Shown here: piece by piece, positions 26,812-36,081 of the stretch
How positions within the stretch are numbered: position 1 is the stretch's first letter
Layout: each line of letters begins with the position of its first letter
NCBI RefSeq assembly: GCF_963676065.1
Contig: NZ_OY780933.1
Span: 3,140,122-3,204,121 of the forward strand
Length of the DNA stretch: 64,000 bases
From: Maridesulfovibrio sp.
GTDB taxonomy: Bacteria; Desulfobacterota; Desulfovibrionia; Desulfovibrionales; Desulfovibrionaceae
Reading direction: 5' to 3'
Made by a program: the position numbers and the translations under genes
The notes under the pieces: model-generated
What the model was told of the DNA's origin: nothing
Seen by the model: the letters and a program-made list of their open reading frames with translations, nothing else
The model's database searches: none

Positions 26812-28386
26812 CTAGCTCGGCTCATTGCTGGCAACGCTGTTACCAGCGGTGCGTCCCATGACCAGGCAGTCGGTAATCGCGCAACTGCCAAGACGGCTCG
26901 CCCCGTGGGGGCCGCCGGTTACTTCACCTGCGGCATAGAGGCCGCTGATAGGCTTGAAGTTCTGGGAGTGAAGGACATGGCCTTTTACGTCGATTTCGAC
27001 GCCGCCCATGCAGTGATGCACTTTAGGCCAGCCGCGAACAGCGTAAAAAGGAGCTTTAACAATGGGGGTTGCGGTGCTCAGGGGCTTACCGAATTCGGGA
27101 TCGTGCTTGTCCGCAACGTATTTATTGTAATTGTTGATGGTCTCGGTCAGCTTTGCTGCCGGAATCTTATAGAAATTAGCAAGCTGCTCAATGGTATCAA
27201 AACCGTGAACAACCTTGTACTTGAGGCAACGGTCCAAGGTAGGACATGCTTCAGCACCCTTGCTGTCTACAATGATGATCGGGTAATCAGGATTACCGTT
27301 TGCATCAAGCTTCTTAAGCATAGCATCAGCACGGGTCTTACGGTCTGCCAGTTCGTTTACAAAACGGGTTCCTTTTGAACGGTCTACCATTACACCGTAG
27401 CGGAATCCGGACTGGATGTTAAACATGGAAGCAACACCGAATCCCTTTTCGTCCGGGGAAGCCCAAGGACCGAGCTGGATAAGGGAAATCTGTACAGGAA
27501 TAGCCCCGGCACGAAAGGCCGCGCGCATGGCTTCACCTGTTGCACCGAGTTGGTTGGTACTGTCGATCTCACCGGCCAGACGGGGGTCCTGAGCAGCACG
27601 GTATTTTGCATCCTGACTGAAGCCGCCAGTAGCGAGGACCACTCCTCTACGGGCGCGGAACATGCGGACCTGTCCACTTTCTTCGTCCGGGAAACGGTAT
27701 CCGTCGCGGACGCGGACGCCGACAATGCGCTCATCGTCGTTGACGATAAAATCAAGCATTTTGCAACCGGTGCGCAGGACTACGCCTTCAGCACGGGCAG
27801 TATCCACCAGCGGACGGACAATACCGGAACCGGAAGCATTGTGGGTCAGGTAGGTACGGGCTACAGAGTGTCCACCGAGCCATGAAAGTTTGGGCTTGAA
27901 CACAGCACCGCACTGGATAACGAAATTGTAGGCATCCATGGAGCCTTCGGCAATGGCTTTGGTAAGTTCAACATGGTTGATACCACGTCCGGCCTTGAGC
28001 ATATCCTTGACCATGGTATCGATGCTGTCTTTAACGCCTTCTTTCTTTTGCAGCTCACTACCTGCCACAGCAAAAAGACCACCGTTAATGCAGGAGTTAC
28101 CGCCCAGCACTCTCATTTTTTCGACGACCATTACATCAAGCCCTTTGCGGCGTGCTTCAATGGCTGCGGACAAAGCGGCAAAACCACTACCGATGACCAG
28201 CACATCAAATTCGCCGTCCCACTTGGTGGTCGGAAGCTCGGAACGAACCGAGGGGGCTTTCTCACTGGCAAGACTGCCGGTAGCACCAAAAAGGACAGCT
28301 CCAGCCGCCATGGCGCCTCCATTCATGAGCAGCTTACGACGGGACATCATGGCTGCTTTTCCTTTTGTACCCTTAGAATCAGGCAT
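26812..28386 (-). CDS. Tat-exported fumarate-reductase-like flavoprotein
   Basis: 524 residues from the ATG at 28386, the one correctly spaced from AAAGGAG; an ATG three codons earlier abuts it. The twin-Arg motif SRRKLLM and hydrophobic stretch form a Tat signal. FAD-binding GSGFAALSAAIEARRKGLDV, then RFVNELADRKTRADAML (the position of the fumarate reductase proton-relay Arg), VHHCMGGVEID (substrate His) and HGASRLGSCAITDCLVMGRTAG near the end. It is the flavin half of a flavocytochrome c, lacking its own haem domain. Fumarate, methacrylate/acrylate, urocanate or another enoate are possible acceptors; the sequence does not decide. It shares an operon with cytochromes and a sigma-54 activator. 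Confidence 0.88.
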   Translation of the reverse strand: MPDSKGTKGKAAMMSRRKLLMNGGAMAAGAVLFGATGSLASEKAPSVRSELPTTKWDGEFDVLVIGSGFAALSAAIEARRKGLDVMVVEKMRVLGGNSCINGGLFAVAGSELQKKEGVKDSIDTMVKDMLKAGRGINHVELTKAIAEGSMDAYNFVIQCGAVFKPKLSWLGGHSVARTYLTHNASGSGIVRPLVDTARAEGVVLRTGCKMLDFIVNDDERIVGVRVRDGYRFPDEESGQVRMFRARRGVVLATGGFSQDAKYRAAQDPRLAGEIDSTNQLGATGEAMRAAFRAGAIPVQISLIQLGPWASPDEKGFGVASMFNIQSGFRYGVMVDRSKGTRFVNELADRKTRADAMLKKLDANGNPDYPIIIVDSKGAEACPTLDRCLKYKVVHGFDTIEQLANFYKIPAAKLTETINNYNKYVADKHDPEFGKPLSTATPIVKAPFYAVRGWPKVHHCMGGVEIDVKGHVLHSQNFKPISGLYAAGEVTGGPHGASRLGSCAITDCLVMGRTAGNSVASNEPS

Positions 28387-28440
28387 ACACTTCATCTCCT
28401 TTAAAATTGCACTCTAATTTTCAGGCTGCGGACGCTGTCA

Positions 28441-28803
28441 CTACAGTTCCTCCGACTGTGCTTCTAACGCGACATCTCCCGCAGGCCCGCTGGCAAGCTC
28501 CCTGAGGTCTTCGAAATCTGCTGATCCTAAAAAACGGCGTTGTTCCGCGCCGGAAAAGAAAAGCAGAAAGGTCGGACTTCCATCCAACTTCAGACTCTTC
28601 TCAAAGTACGCACCGTATGCGGGATTCAAAATCGCACAGGTCACGCGCTTTGCAGCAGATTGCGCAAAATCCGCAAGGATCTGCATCTGCCTGCTTGAGA
28701 TCAGGTCATCCGAAAGATACCCTACAACCAATAACCCCATGCTCTCCTCAAGCAAGGAGTGGTACTGGTCGGGAGTCAGCATTTTACATCTGTTAAGAGT
28801 CAT
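28441..28803 (-). CDS. Thioredoxin-fold protein without CxxC
   Basis: 120 residues. The segment GSPTFLLFFSGAEQRRFLGSADFEDLREL is the cis-Pro and C-terminal part of a thioredoxin fold, but there is no CxxC pair at the usual site (Cys6 and Cys56 are isolated). It resembles HyaE/thioredoxin-like accessory proteins. No signal peptide, so cytoplasmic; it might chaperone the Tat-exported flavoprotein, whose gene follows 54 bases later, as HyaE does for a hydrogenase (inference). First gene behind the sigma-54 promoter at 28827-28842; GGAG lies nine bases before ATG. Confidence 0.7.
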   Translation of the reverse strand: MTLNRCKMLTPDQYHSLLEESMGLLVVGYLSDDLISSRQMQILADFAQSAAKRVTCAILNPAYGAYFEKSLKLDGSPTFLLFFSGAEQRRFLGSADFEDLRELASGPAGDVALEAQSEEL

Positions 28804-28826
28804 AATTTACGCTCCTACGTCCCGTT

Positions 28827-28842
28827 AGCAGTTCGCGTGCCA
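28827..28842 (-). promoter_or_regulatory. Sigma-54 promoter of the flavoprotein/cytochrome operon
   Basis: Minus strand TGGCACGCGAACTGCT: -24 GG and -12 GC elements with correct spacing (consensus TGGCAC-N5-TTGCW, one mismatch). The predicted start of transcription is just upstream of the thioredoxin-fold gene, and a sigma-54 activator gene lies next to it. Confidence 0.8.
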
Positions 28843-28946
28843 CAATTTTAAAGCATAGATAAGTATTTAATTTTAAAGAACTTATATTTTGTCTAAGCAA
28901 TAGATAAAGTGTTTTAAACGTTTTGTTTGTTCTATATTTCACACAA

Positions 28947-29004
28947 AGTGTAACGTGTAACATTACACTTTATTTTACACTTTTCGTTACACAAAATCTG
29001 TAAC
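28947..29004. promoter_or_regulatory. Upstream activator sites (GTGTAAC/GTTACAC array)
   Basis: Six half-sites in 58 bases: GTGTAAC at 28948 and 28955, TTACAC at 28963 and 28975, GTTACAC at 28986 and TGTAAC at 28999. Two form palindromes: GTGTAA-CA-TTACAC and GTTACA-N7-TGTAAC. They lie about 105-160 bases upstream of the sigma-54 promoter, the usual place for enhancer sites of the adjacent activator. Confidence 0.7.
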
Positions 29005-29047
29005 AAACAATCCAAGAATGTCAAAATGCAAAGATAAGTGTTGCGAT

Positions 29048-30859
29048 TTACACTTCAACGATCCCTGCCCTCTTCATCCAGCGATAAAGTGTCGGGCGGC
29101 TTATTCCAAGAATTCGAGCGGCCCGGGCCTTCTTCCACTCTGCCTGTTCCAAAGCTTCAAGCACCTTTTGCTTATCAAAAGCATGCTTTTTGGAAGATGG
29201 TTCAGAGGTTCCAACAGGCGCTACAGCTTCATGCCGAGCCACTTGTTTCACATCTGAATTGTCACAAAAAAGATTGAAATTATTTCTGAAATTCTGTGGT
29301 AGATGAATTGGCTGCAAGACCTCGTCAAGGCACAGGATTGCCGCGTACTCAATGCAATGCCGCAACTCGCGAATATTTCCCGGCCAATCGTACATAACAA
29401 GAGCATCCATGAATTCCGGAGAAATGGCTTTTATGGAACGGCCCAGCTCATTATTGAAGGTATTCATAAAACTTTCTGCCAGCAACGGAATATCTTCACG
29501 ACGCTCTCTGAGCGGAGGAAGCTCAATCTGAAAGACATTAAGCCTATAGTACAAGTCCTTACGAAAGGAACCATCCTTAACCTTTTGCACCAGATTGGCG
29601 TTTGTGGCCGTAACCACGCGCACATTAGCCTTACGCGGCTTGGAGCTGCCAACGCGTTCGTATTCCTTATATTCTAAAAAACGCAACAGTTTAAGCTGAA
29701 TGGCTAGCGGCAGATCGCCGATCTCATCAAGAAAGAGGGTGCCGCCTTCAGCCGCGGCAACACGCCCCTCAGCTTCACGAGAAGCGCCGGTAAAAGCTCC
29801 GCGCACATGCCCGAATAATTCACTTTCCAGCAGGGATTCCGACAAAGCAGCGCAGTTTACCTTCACGATCCTTTTCTCCGCCCTCCCCCCGGTGTAATGC
29901 AATGCATCGGCAATCAATTCCTTACCCGTACCCGATTCTCCGGTAATCAGCACGGTTGTGGCAATATCCGAAAGACTGTGCACCAACGTAGCAACCCGCT
30001 TCATAGCGTCGCTTTGACCAACCATATTGTTAAGCAGCCTGCGGTCTTCCAGCTGTTGTTCCAGAACCGCGAGACGGGTCATATCCTTAATAACCAACAC
30101 GACACCGCCGAAGGTGTGTTCTCCGGTACGCAATGGTGCGGCATTAAGCTCCAGCTTGCACTCTTTGCCATCTGGTATTTTTGTATTGACTCGGAAGTGT
30201 GAAGTAATCCGGCCCAGCTCCAATGTCTGCCGGATAACACTATTATATGGCCCTGCGTTATGCCCGAAACATTGGTCCAGTGTCCGCCCTTTATAGTCAG
30301 CGAGAATTCCTCCGTAGAGGGAAAGGAAAGCTGCGTTAGCGGAAAGGATACTCATATCCTCAGCAACAGTAACAATTGCATCTGGAATACTGTTAAAAGA
30401 ATTCTCCAGATTTAAACGCAAGCGGTAAACTTCATTAGTATTTTTCTGTAACTTCTGATTGAGCAGGAGAAAGGATATAGCACTGGCGCAGCGATCAATA
30501 ACATATTGCAATATACGCTCATACTTCGGTGCTTGCGGCGAGTCCACCACGAGCGCAAATGAGAACTTTTCGTCTGTGCATTCAGACTGAAAGCTATCCT
30601 GAAAGGCTAAAATTTTTTCACTAAAATCTGCTTCTAAATCCAGAAAATCAATATCCTGTTTATTGGAATTTAAGAATGCGTAAACATCTGAATCATCGTT
30701 AAAAAAAACAATTTTAAAGGCAGCAGAAGACGGCTGAACCAATTCAACTGCGGCTCTTAAAACCACAGTAACAATGCGATTGATATCTATGTTTCGAGCC
30801 GCATCGATACGATTCAAGACATCTATTATTTCTAATTCACTATGATTGGAAAACGCCAT
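29048..30859 (-). CDS. Sigma-54-dependent PAS-AAA+-Fis activator
   Basis: 603 residues. N-terminal GAF-like or other sensory region (about 1-160), a PAS domain (about 165-275, [24 protein letters not shown]), central AAA+ domain (about 285-515) with Walker A GESGTGKE, the sigma-54-contacting GAFTGA loop and Walker [14 protein letters not shown], and a Fis-type helix-turn-helix at the C-terminus ([27 protein letters not shown]). No receiver domain, so it senses a ligand rather than a phosphorelay. It should switch on the adjacent flavoprotein/cytochrome operon through the sites at 28947-29004, possibly in response to the electron acceptor (inference). Confidence 0.92.
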   Translation of the reverse strand: MAFSNHSELEIIDVLNRIDAARNIDINRIVTVVLRAAVELVQPSSAAFKIVFFNDDSDVYAFLNSNKQDIDFLDLEADFSEKILAFQDSFQSECTDEKFSFALVVDSPQAPKYERILQYVIDRCASAISFLLLNQKLQKNTNEVYRLRLNLENSFNSIPDAIVTVAEDMSILSANAAFLSLYGGILADYKGRTLDQCFGHNAGPYNSVIRQTLELGRITSHFRVNTKIPDGKECKLELNAAPLRTGEHTFGGVVLVIKDMTRLAVLEQQLEDRRLLNNMVGQSDAMKRVATLVHSLSDIATTVLITGESGTGKELIADALHYTGGRAEKRIVKVNCAALSESLLESELFGHVRGAFTGASREAEGRVAAAEGGTLFLDEIGDLPLAIQLKLLRFLEYKEYERVGSSKPRKANVRVVTATNANLVQKVKDGSFRKDLYYRLNVFQIELPPLRERREDIPLLAESFMNTFNNELGRSIKAISPEFMDALVMYDWPGNIRELRHCIEYAAILCLDEVLQPIHLPQNFRNNFNLFCDNSDVKQVARHEAVAPVGTSEPSSKKHAFDKQKVLEALEQAEWKKARAARILGISRPTLYRWMKRAGIVEV

Positions 30860-31029
30860 ATCTGCTCTTGCTTGTATTTTTAAAATTCAAATAAAAAGAA
30901 TAAACTCCCGCCAACAATTTTCTATGAGACGGAAGGATATCAGTCAAGTTGCAGACACAGCAAATGCAAATGCTATTCCTTTAAATGCCGTATTCACGTT
31001 CATCGATGCAAAGCAAAATGTTAAGCCTT

Positions 31030-32598
31030 TTAACAAAAAGACGAAGCCTTTAATAATTCCATAGTATAGCCGTTTTCAGGAGCGGTAATTATTTTTTCTA
31101 CCGGTCCGTATTCCACACACTGACCATCTTTCATCACCATCACTGTATGACAAAGGCCACTGACCAAGGCAATATCGTGAGAAATGAAGATCATACTCAT
31201 ATTACATTCCCGAACCAAAGAACGTAAAAGGTCTGCAATCCGTGCCTGAGAAGAAACATCGAGCGCGCTGGTAGCTTCGTCACAAATAAGAAGTTCAGGT
31301 TCGGCAATCAGTGCGCGGGCTATGGCTGCACGTTGACACTGCCCCCCTGATATTTCCCATGGATAACGATCCGCCAACTCCGGTGTCAGCCCCACTCTGT
31401 GCATTAGGTCGTTGATATACTCATCGGCTGCACTTTTCCTTTTCCGGTCGGTAAGGTTACGAGCAGCATCTCTCATGGTTACTCGAATCCTCTTATTCTG
31501 ATCAAATGAGGTAAGCGGAATCTGAAACACCATCTGTGCCCGACGATAAAGATTACGCAGGCTCCGCCTGTTCATGGCCGTAACTTCTTCCCCTTCATAC
31601 TTTATGCTCCCCTCATCAGTATTCTCCAACTGCAGGAGCTGCCTTGAAAGAGTGCTCTTGCCGGATCCTGACTCCCCCACAATTCCTAAAACCTCGCCGC
31701 GTGAAAGACTAAAACCAACGTTACGGACGGCATCTATCGTCCGTTCAGCAATACAGTACCGCTTTGTTACACTGCTCACTTCTAGAAATTTAGAAGAATA
31801 ATTATAAGCAGGATAGGCCGCCCGCAAACAGGGAACATCAGATATCAATTTTTTCGTATATGAGTGCTGCGGTGACTTGAGAACCTCTCCGGTAACTCCA
31901 CATTCGACAATCTCCCCACAGTGCATGATAGCCACCCTGTCCGCTATATGCGAAGCAAGAGATATATTGTGAGTAACTAAGAGGATTGATGCACCGCACT
32001 CTTCACGTAAAATACGAAATTCTTCTATAACCTGCCTCTGGTTCATCACGTCCAGAGCACTGGTCGGTTCGTCAGCAAGGATAAGGGTTGGTTCCATGAC
32101 CATAGCCATAGCCAAAGCAACGCGCTGGCACATTCCCCCTGAAAGTTCAAAGGGGCAACAGTCCAGCACTCGGTCAGCATCACCCAGACCTATTTTTATG
32201 AAAGCGGTTCTTATTGCAGCGAGAGATTTTTCAGTATCAAACCGTTTATGGCTGCGCATGGTATCCAGAAACTGACTGCGTATCTTCCGTATGGGATTCA
32301 TGGAAGTGGCAGGATTCTGAAATACTGTGCATAGCTTATCACCCAGCAATTTCCTGCGTTCTTCGGCGGATAGCTCAGTTAAATTCCGTCCGTTGAATTT
32401 TATAGCTCCGCCGGAAGTCCTTACTCCATTGGAAGGAAGTCCCATTATAGTCTTTAGAACCGTAGACTTACCCGAACCGGATTCACCTACCAACGCAAAG
32501 ATCTCTCCCGCACCTACATCAAAGGAGATGTCGCGGATGACATTCTTCCCATTATATCCAGCGCTAAGTTTCTGCAGCTCCAACACTGTATTTTTCAT
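31030..32598 (-). CDS. Peptide/nickel-type ABC transporter, two fused ATPase domains
   Basis: 522 residues carrying two complete nucleotide-binding domains of the DppD and DppF types. Each has Walker A (GESGSGKST at about 37 and 309), a signature loop (ELSGGMCQR; EISGGQCQR) and Walker B (LILADEPTSALD; LLICDEATSALD). Separate genes are more usual; the fusion is seen in several oligopeptide/nickel systems. ATG overlaps the permease stop by four bases (ATGA), so translation is coupled. It energises the import complex of the three upstream genes. Last gene of the transporter operon. Confidence 0.93.
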   Translation of the reverse strand: MKNTVLELQKLSAGYNGKNVIRDISFDVGAGEIFALVGESGSGKSTVLKTIMGLPSNGVRTSGGAIKFNGRNLTELSAEERRKLLGDKLCTVFQNPATSMNPIRKIRSQFLDTMRSHKRFDTEKSLAAIRTAFIKIGLGDADRVLDCCPFELSGGMCQRVALAMAMVMEPTLILADEPTSALDVMNQRQVIEEFRILREECGASILLVTHNISLASHIADRVAIMHCGEIVECGVTGEVLKSPQHSYTKKLISDVPCLRAAYPAYNYSSKFLEVSSVTKRYCIAERTIDAVRNVGFSLSRGEVLGIVGESGSGKSTLSRQLLQLENTDEGSIKYEGEEVTAMNRRSLRNLYRRAQMVFQIPLTSFDQNKRIRVTMRDAARNLTDRKRKSAADEYINDLMHRVGLTPELADRYPWEISGGQCQRAAIARALIAEPELLICDEATSALDVSSQARIADLLRSLVRECNMSMIFISHDIALVSGLCHTVMVMKDGQCVEYGPVEKIITAPENGYTMELLKASSFC

Positions 32599-33425
32599 AC
32601 ACGGTCCTCGCCAAGATCCTTAACATCGATGCGGTCACGCAAGGCATCACCCAGATAGTTAAATACCATTACAGTTATAACAAGGGCCGCAGCGGGATAC
32701 ATGACTGTCCAAGGGGCGGTACGTAGCATCCCCCTGGACTCGCTGATCATACTGCCCCATTCAGCCTGAGGAAGCTGTACACCGAGCCCGAGAAAAGAAA
32801 GTCCGGCAAACCCCAGCATGACTGTCCCGATCTGGGAAGTTGCAAAGGTGAGAAGCGAATTGAAAATATTTGGCAAAATATATTTGATCATGATCACGCT
32901 ATCACTACAGCCTGAAATTCTGGCGGCCTGAATGAATTCCTCATTTTTCAGCGAAATGACGCGACTTCTGGCTAAACGGGCATAGGGTGTCCAACTGGCA
33001 AAACCCATGGCCAGCATGGCATTACCCATTCCCCCTCCTAGGATACCGGCAACGGAAATAGCTAAAACCATCTGCGGAAAGGCCATAATACCGTCGATAA
33101 AACGCATGACAATCCTATCGGCCGAACCACTGTAATAGCCACAAAGAATGCCGACAAAAGCCCCAAATACAGCAGTAATAAATACTAGGCTCAAAGCCGA
33201 GAAAACACTTGTCCGCGCACCGTATAACAATCGAGATAAAACACAGCGACCCATGGCATCCGTTCCCATCGGATACTCCATCCCCGGAGCCTGCCGCATA
33301 CTCATTATATGTGTGGAATAAGGATCATTCGGAGCAAAGTGCTTCGCAAATAAACTTCCTACTATCAAAAAAAGGGCTATGATAAGAAACACCCTCAACC
33401 AGAAATCTTTATGTATTTTTTTCAT
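32595..33425 (-). CDS. ABC transporter permease, DppC/NikC type
   Basis: 276 residues, about six membrane helices, with the OppC_N leader and the BPD inner-membrane domain. EAA loop visible as EFIQAARISGCSDSVIMIKYILPNIFNSLLTF. Forms the channel with the DppB-type permease encoded 10 bases upstream and overlaps the ATPase gene downstream. Confidence 0.92.
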   Translation of the reverse strand: MKKIHKDFWLRVFLIIALFLIVGSLFAKHFAPNDPYSTHIMSMRQAPGMEYPMGTDAMGRCVLSRLLYGARTSVFSALSLVFITAVFGAFVGILCGYYSGSADRIVMRFIDGIMAFPQMVLAISVAGILGGGMGNAMLAMGFASWTPYARLARSRVISLKNEEFIQAARISGCSDSVIMIKYILPNIFNSLLTFATSQIGTVMLGFAGLSFLGLGVQLPQAEWGSMISESRGMLRTAPWTVMYPAAALVITVMVFNYLGDALRDRIDVKDLGEDRV

Positions 33426-33435
33426 AGGGATGCTC

Positions 33436-34365
33436 TCAGCTTTCGGTTACCCGTGGATCAAAATAGCGATAGGCCAGATCGGTCAGCAAGTTGATGAGTA
33501 CATAGATGATCGCGATATAAACTACGAATCCTTGTATCACCGGGTAGTCTCTGGCTGTAATCGCATCCATTACCAGTTTACCCATTCCGGGCCATTGGAA
33601 AATTGCCTCGATAACAACGCTACCGGCAAATAAATGGCCCACGGCAAAACCTATAACCGTTAATATGGAAAGCATGGAATTATGAAGCACGTCTTTTACT
33701 AAAAGCGTACCGGACTTTACGCCTCTTGCCTGAGCCCCGGTTACATAATTATGACTCAGCTCACCAAGCACCTCCGCTCTAATCTGCTTGATAAACTTGC
33801 CTATTGTCGGCATGGCAAGAGCGACTGTAGGCAGGATAAGACCCTGAAAACTATTTTTCGCTAGAACTGGAAGCCACTGAAGATACACGCAAAAAAGATA
33901 GATCAACAGCAAAGCAGCCAAAAACGAGGGAATGGCGTTGGCTAAAAAAGTAAAAAACCTGACAAGATAATCTACAACTGTATTTTTTTTAACCGCGGTC
34001 CAGATTCCAAAAGGGATGGATACAATCAGGGAAAGTACCAGTGCAGAAACTGCCACCATCGCAGTTTTGCCCATAGCCTTCCACATCAGCCGTGATACCG
34101 GCAGCCCTTTTGAGTATGATTCTCCGAGATCACCCTGCAAAAAGCACCACAACCAGTTCCCGTACCGTACAAGAAAAGGATCATTCAAGCCCATGCTCTC
34201 CCGAGTGGCTTTAAGCACCTCATCCGTCGGGACTGTTCCCTGAGCTATCAATTTCTTTTGTGCCGGATCGCCTGAAGCAAGAAACATAAGGGAAAATGTA
34301 ATGAACGTTATCACTAAAAGAACAGGAATGAGCCTCAGTAGACGACTTTGAATATATTTAAACAT
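33436..34365 (-). CDS. ABC transporter permease, DppB/NikB type
   Basis: 309 residues from the ATG at 34365 (MFKYIQSRLLRLIP), which has AGG seven bases before. An upstream in-frame ATG at 34410 lies inside the terminator-like hairpin and would add a non-homologous tail. DppB pattern: LIPVLLVITFITFSLMFLASGDPA at the first helix and LSHNYVTGAQARGVKSGTLLVKDVL as the EAA loop. Partner of the DppC-type permease. Confidence 0.92.
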   Translation of the reverse strand: MFKYIQSRLLRLIPVLLVITFITFSLMFLASGDPAQKKLIAQGTVPTDEVLKATRESMGLNDPFLVRYGNWLWCFLQGDLGESYSKGLPVSRLMWKAMGKTAMVAVSALVLSLIVSIPFGIWTAVKKNTVVDYLVRFFTFLANAIPSFLAALLLIYLFCVYLQWLPVLAKNSFQGLILPTVALAMPTIGKFIKQIRAEVLGELSHNYVTGAQARGVKSGTLLVKDVLHNSMLSILTVIGFAVGHLFAGSVVIEAIFQWPGMGKLVMDAITARDYPVIQGFVVYIAIIYVLINLLTDLAYRYFDPRVTES

Positions 34366-34388
34366 ATTAGACCTGCAAGACACAAAAA

Positions 34389-34415
34389 GGCGTGTGGAAA
34401 ATAAATCCACACGCC
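34389..34415 (-). terminator. Intra-operon attenuator hairpin after the binding-protein gene
   Basis: GGCGTGTGGA and TCCACACGCC arms of ten bases with a seven-base loop; on the minus strand a run of five T follows. It stands between the binding-protein stop (34441) and the permease start (34365), so it should lower permease/ATPase expression relative to the binding protein. Confidence 0.7.
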
Positions 34416-34440
34416 GTTAAAAACATATCATCTTTATGCA

Positions 34441-35973
34441 TCAATCATTTACAGTGGTATTGGCATTCAGAAAATAGAAACTGATAGGGTTCCTTTCACT
34501 GCAGTTGGCAACCCCGGCTCTCATGACCGTAGTCTTATTAAGGATTGCCAAAAAGCCCATAGCTTCGTCGTTTACGATCTGCTGCTGGATTGCTACGGCA
34601 AGTTTCGCCCGTTGCGCTGCTACAGTTTCCGAATAAAGCTGACTCAGAAGCTCCTTGGCTCTGGCATTATTATATCTGCCTGAGGTATATTTTCCACCGC
34701 CTACGACACGTTCCATGAAGTAGTAGGGGTCAGCAGAAGGATTAGCAGTCATACAGTATACGCCGATATCGAAATCGCCAGAACTCATATATGTTCCGTC
34801 CGGGTCCTCGGAAACACTCAACTTGGCCTTGATACCAACAGCTCTTAACTGTTCCTGCATGAGCAGAACTATTTTATCAATTGAACGGGCTGCGTAGTAA
34901 GCAATATCCAGCTCGATTTCCTTTCCATCTTTGGCATAATAGCCATTCTCATCGATGGTATAACCAAGTTTTTCAATGATCCTTTTCGCCTCCACAGGAT
35001 CAAAACCGTGTTTTGTGATGTTACCATATGCTGTGCCAGTACCATAAGCTCCAATAGTGGGGCTGGCCAGACCGGCGAGGAGGATGCACACATCATTAGG
35101 ATTAATGGACATATTAATCGCGGCACGAAGTTCTTTAGACGGAAGACGCTCCATGCTCAAGTAATAATAATACAAACGGGAAGCCGGTATAGCGACAACC
35201 TTGTATTTTTCAGGAGAGGCGGAAAAGATGCTGAGATCATTTGTAGTGGGCCCGATATAGGCATCAATCTCTCCATTCTGAAATGCAAGGGAGAGAGTAT
35301 CGGCATCAGCAATGTATAATCCTTCAACACCATCCAGATTCACTTTGCCACCCCAGTAATTATCGTTACGCACGAGCTTAACTGAAACGCCGGGGTCAAA
35401 TTCACCTACTTTGAATGGTCCGGTACAAACAGGATCATTCACTATATCCTTTGAGGCATCGAGGTTTACCATCGCCATATAAACGTTGCACAGTTCGTTA
35501 AGCACCGTGGGCAGAATTTTAGGAGTGGTAATGGTAAATGTTTTCTCATCCACTACAGCTAAAGATGCGCCCTTAAGCATTCTGGATCTTTCATTTACCT
35601 TACAGGCACGCTCTATACATTTTACTGCGATATCAGCTGTAAGCTTGCTGCCGTCTGAAAAAACCACATCGTCCCGTAACTTAATTGTCCAGGTATTCCC
35701 GTCAACAGAAGCTGACTCAGCCAGCCAGGGGACAACAGCGTAACTGTCATCAATACGAAACAGAGTTTCAGAAAGACCCAGCGTAGAAGTATACCAACCA
35801 AAAAACGACTTATGAGGATCAAGACTGGTATATGTATTAGCGAACAGATCTCCGATACGAACGACCTTAGGCTTTGCAGCGGATGCGTGTGCCGCAGAAC
35901 AGATCAAAACGGATATCAGCAAAGAAAATATGATCAAGCACTTAGAAAAATTCGTGCTTTTTTTGGAAAGCAT
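34441..35973 (-). CDS. ABC transporter substrate-binding protein, peptide/nickel family (SBP_bac_5)
   Basis: 510 residues with a signal peptide (CLIIFSLLISVLICSAAHASA). Family marks: the N-terminal strand VVRIGDLFANTYTSLDPHKS, PWLAESASVDGNTWTIKLRDDVVFSDG, and VKLVRNDNYWGG. It captures the substrate in the periplasm for the permease pair. There is no lipobox Cys at the signal peptide end, so a free periplasmic protein. Peptides, nickel chelates or opine-type metallophores are all transported by this family; no residue seen here decides. First gene of the operon. Confidence 0.9.
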   Translation of the reverse strand: MLSKKSTNFSKCLIIFSLLISVLICSAAHASAAKPKVVRIGDLFANTYTSLDPHKSFFGWYTSTLGLSETLFRIDDSYAVVPWLAESASVDGNTWTIKLRDDVVFSDGSKLTADIAVKCIERACKVNERSRMLKGASLAVVDEKTFTITTPKILPTVLNELCNVYMAMVNLDASKDIVNDPVCTGPFKVGEFDPGVSVKLVRNDNYWGGKVNLDGVEGLYIADADTLSLAFQNGEIDAYIGPTTNDLSIFSASPEKYKVVAIPASRLYYYYLSMERLPSKELRAAINMSINPNDVCILLAGLASPTIGAYGTGTAYGNITKHGFDPVEAKRIIEKLGYTIDENGYYAKDGKEIELDIAYYAARSIDKIVLLMQEQLRAVGIKAKLSVSEDPDGTYMSSGDFDIGVYCMTANPSADPYYFMERVVGGGKYTSGRYNNARAKELLSQLYSETVAAQRAKLAVAIQQQIVNDEAMGFLAILNKTTVMRAGVANCSERNPISFYFLNANTTVND

Positions 35974-36081
35974 CGTGCAATCTCCTTAAATGAAATAGTT
36001 TAAACAGGATGAATCGCTCAGCTGGATATTCCAATCTGAGCGAAGATATAAAAATCTCTGTGGAAGAATTTTAAGGCGTAA

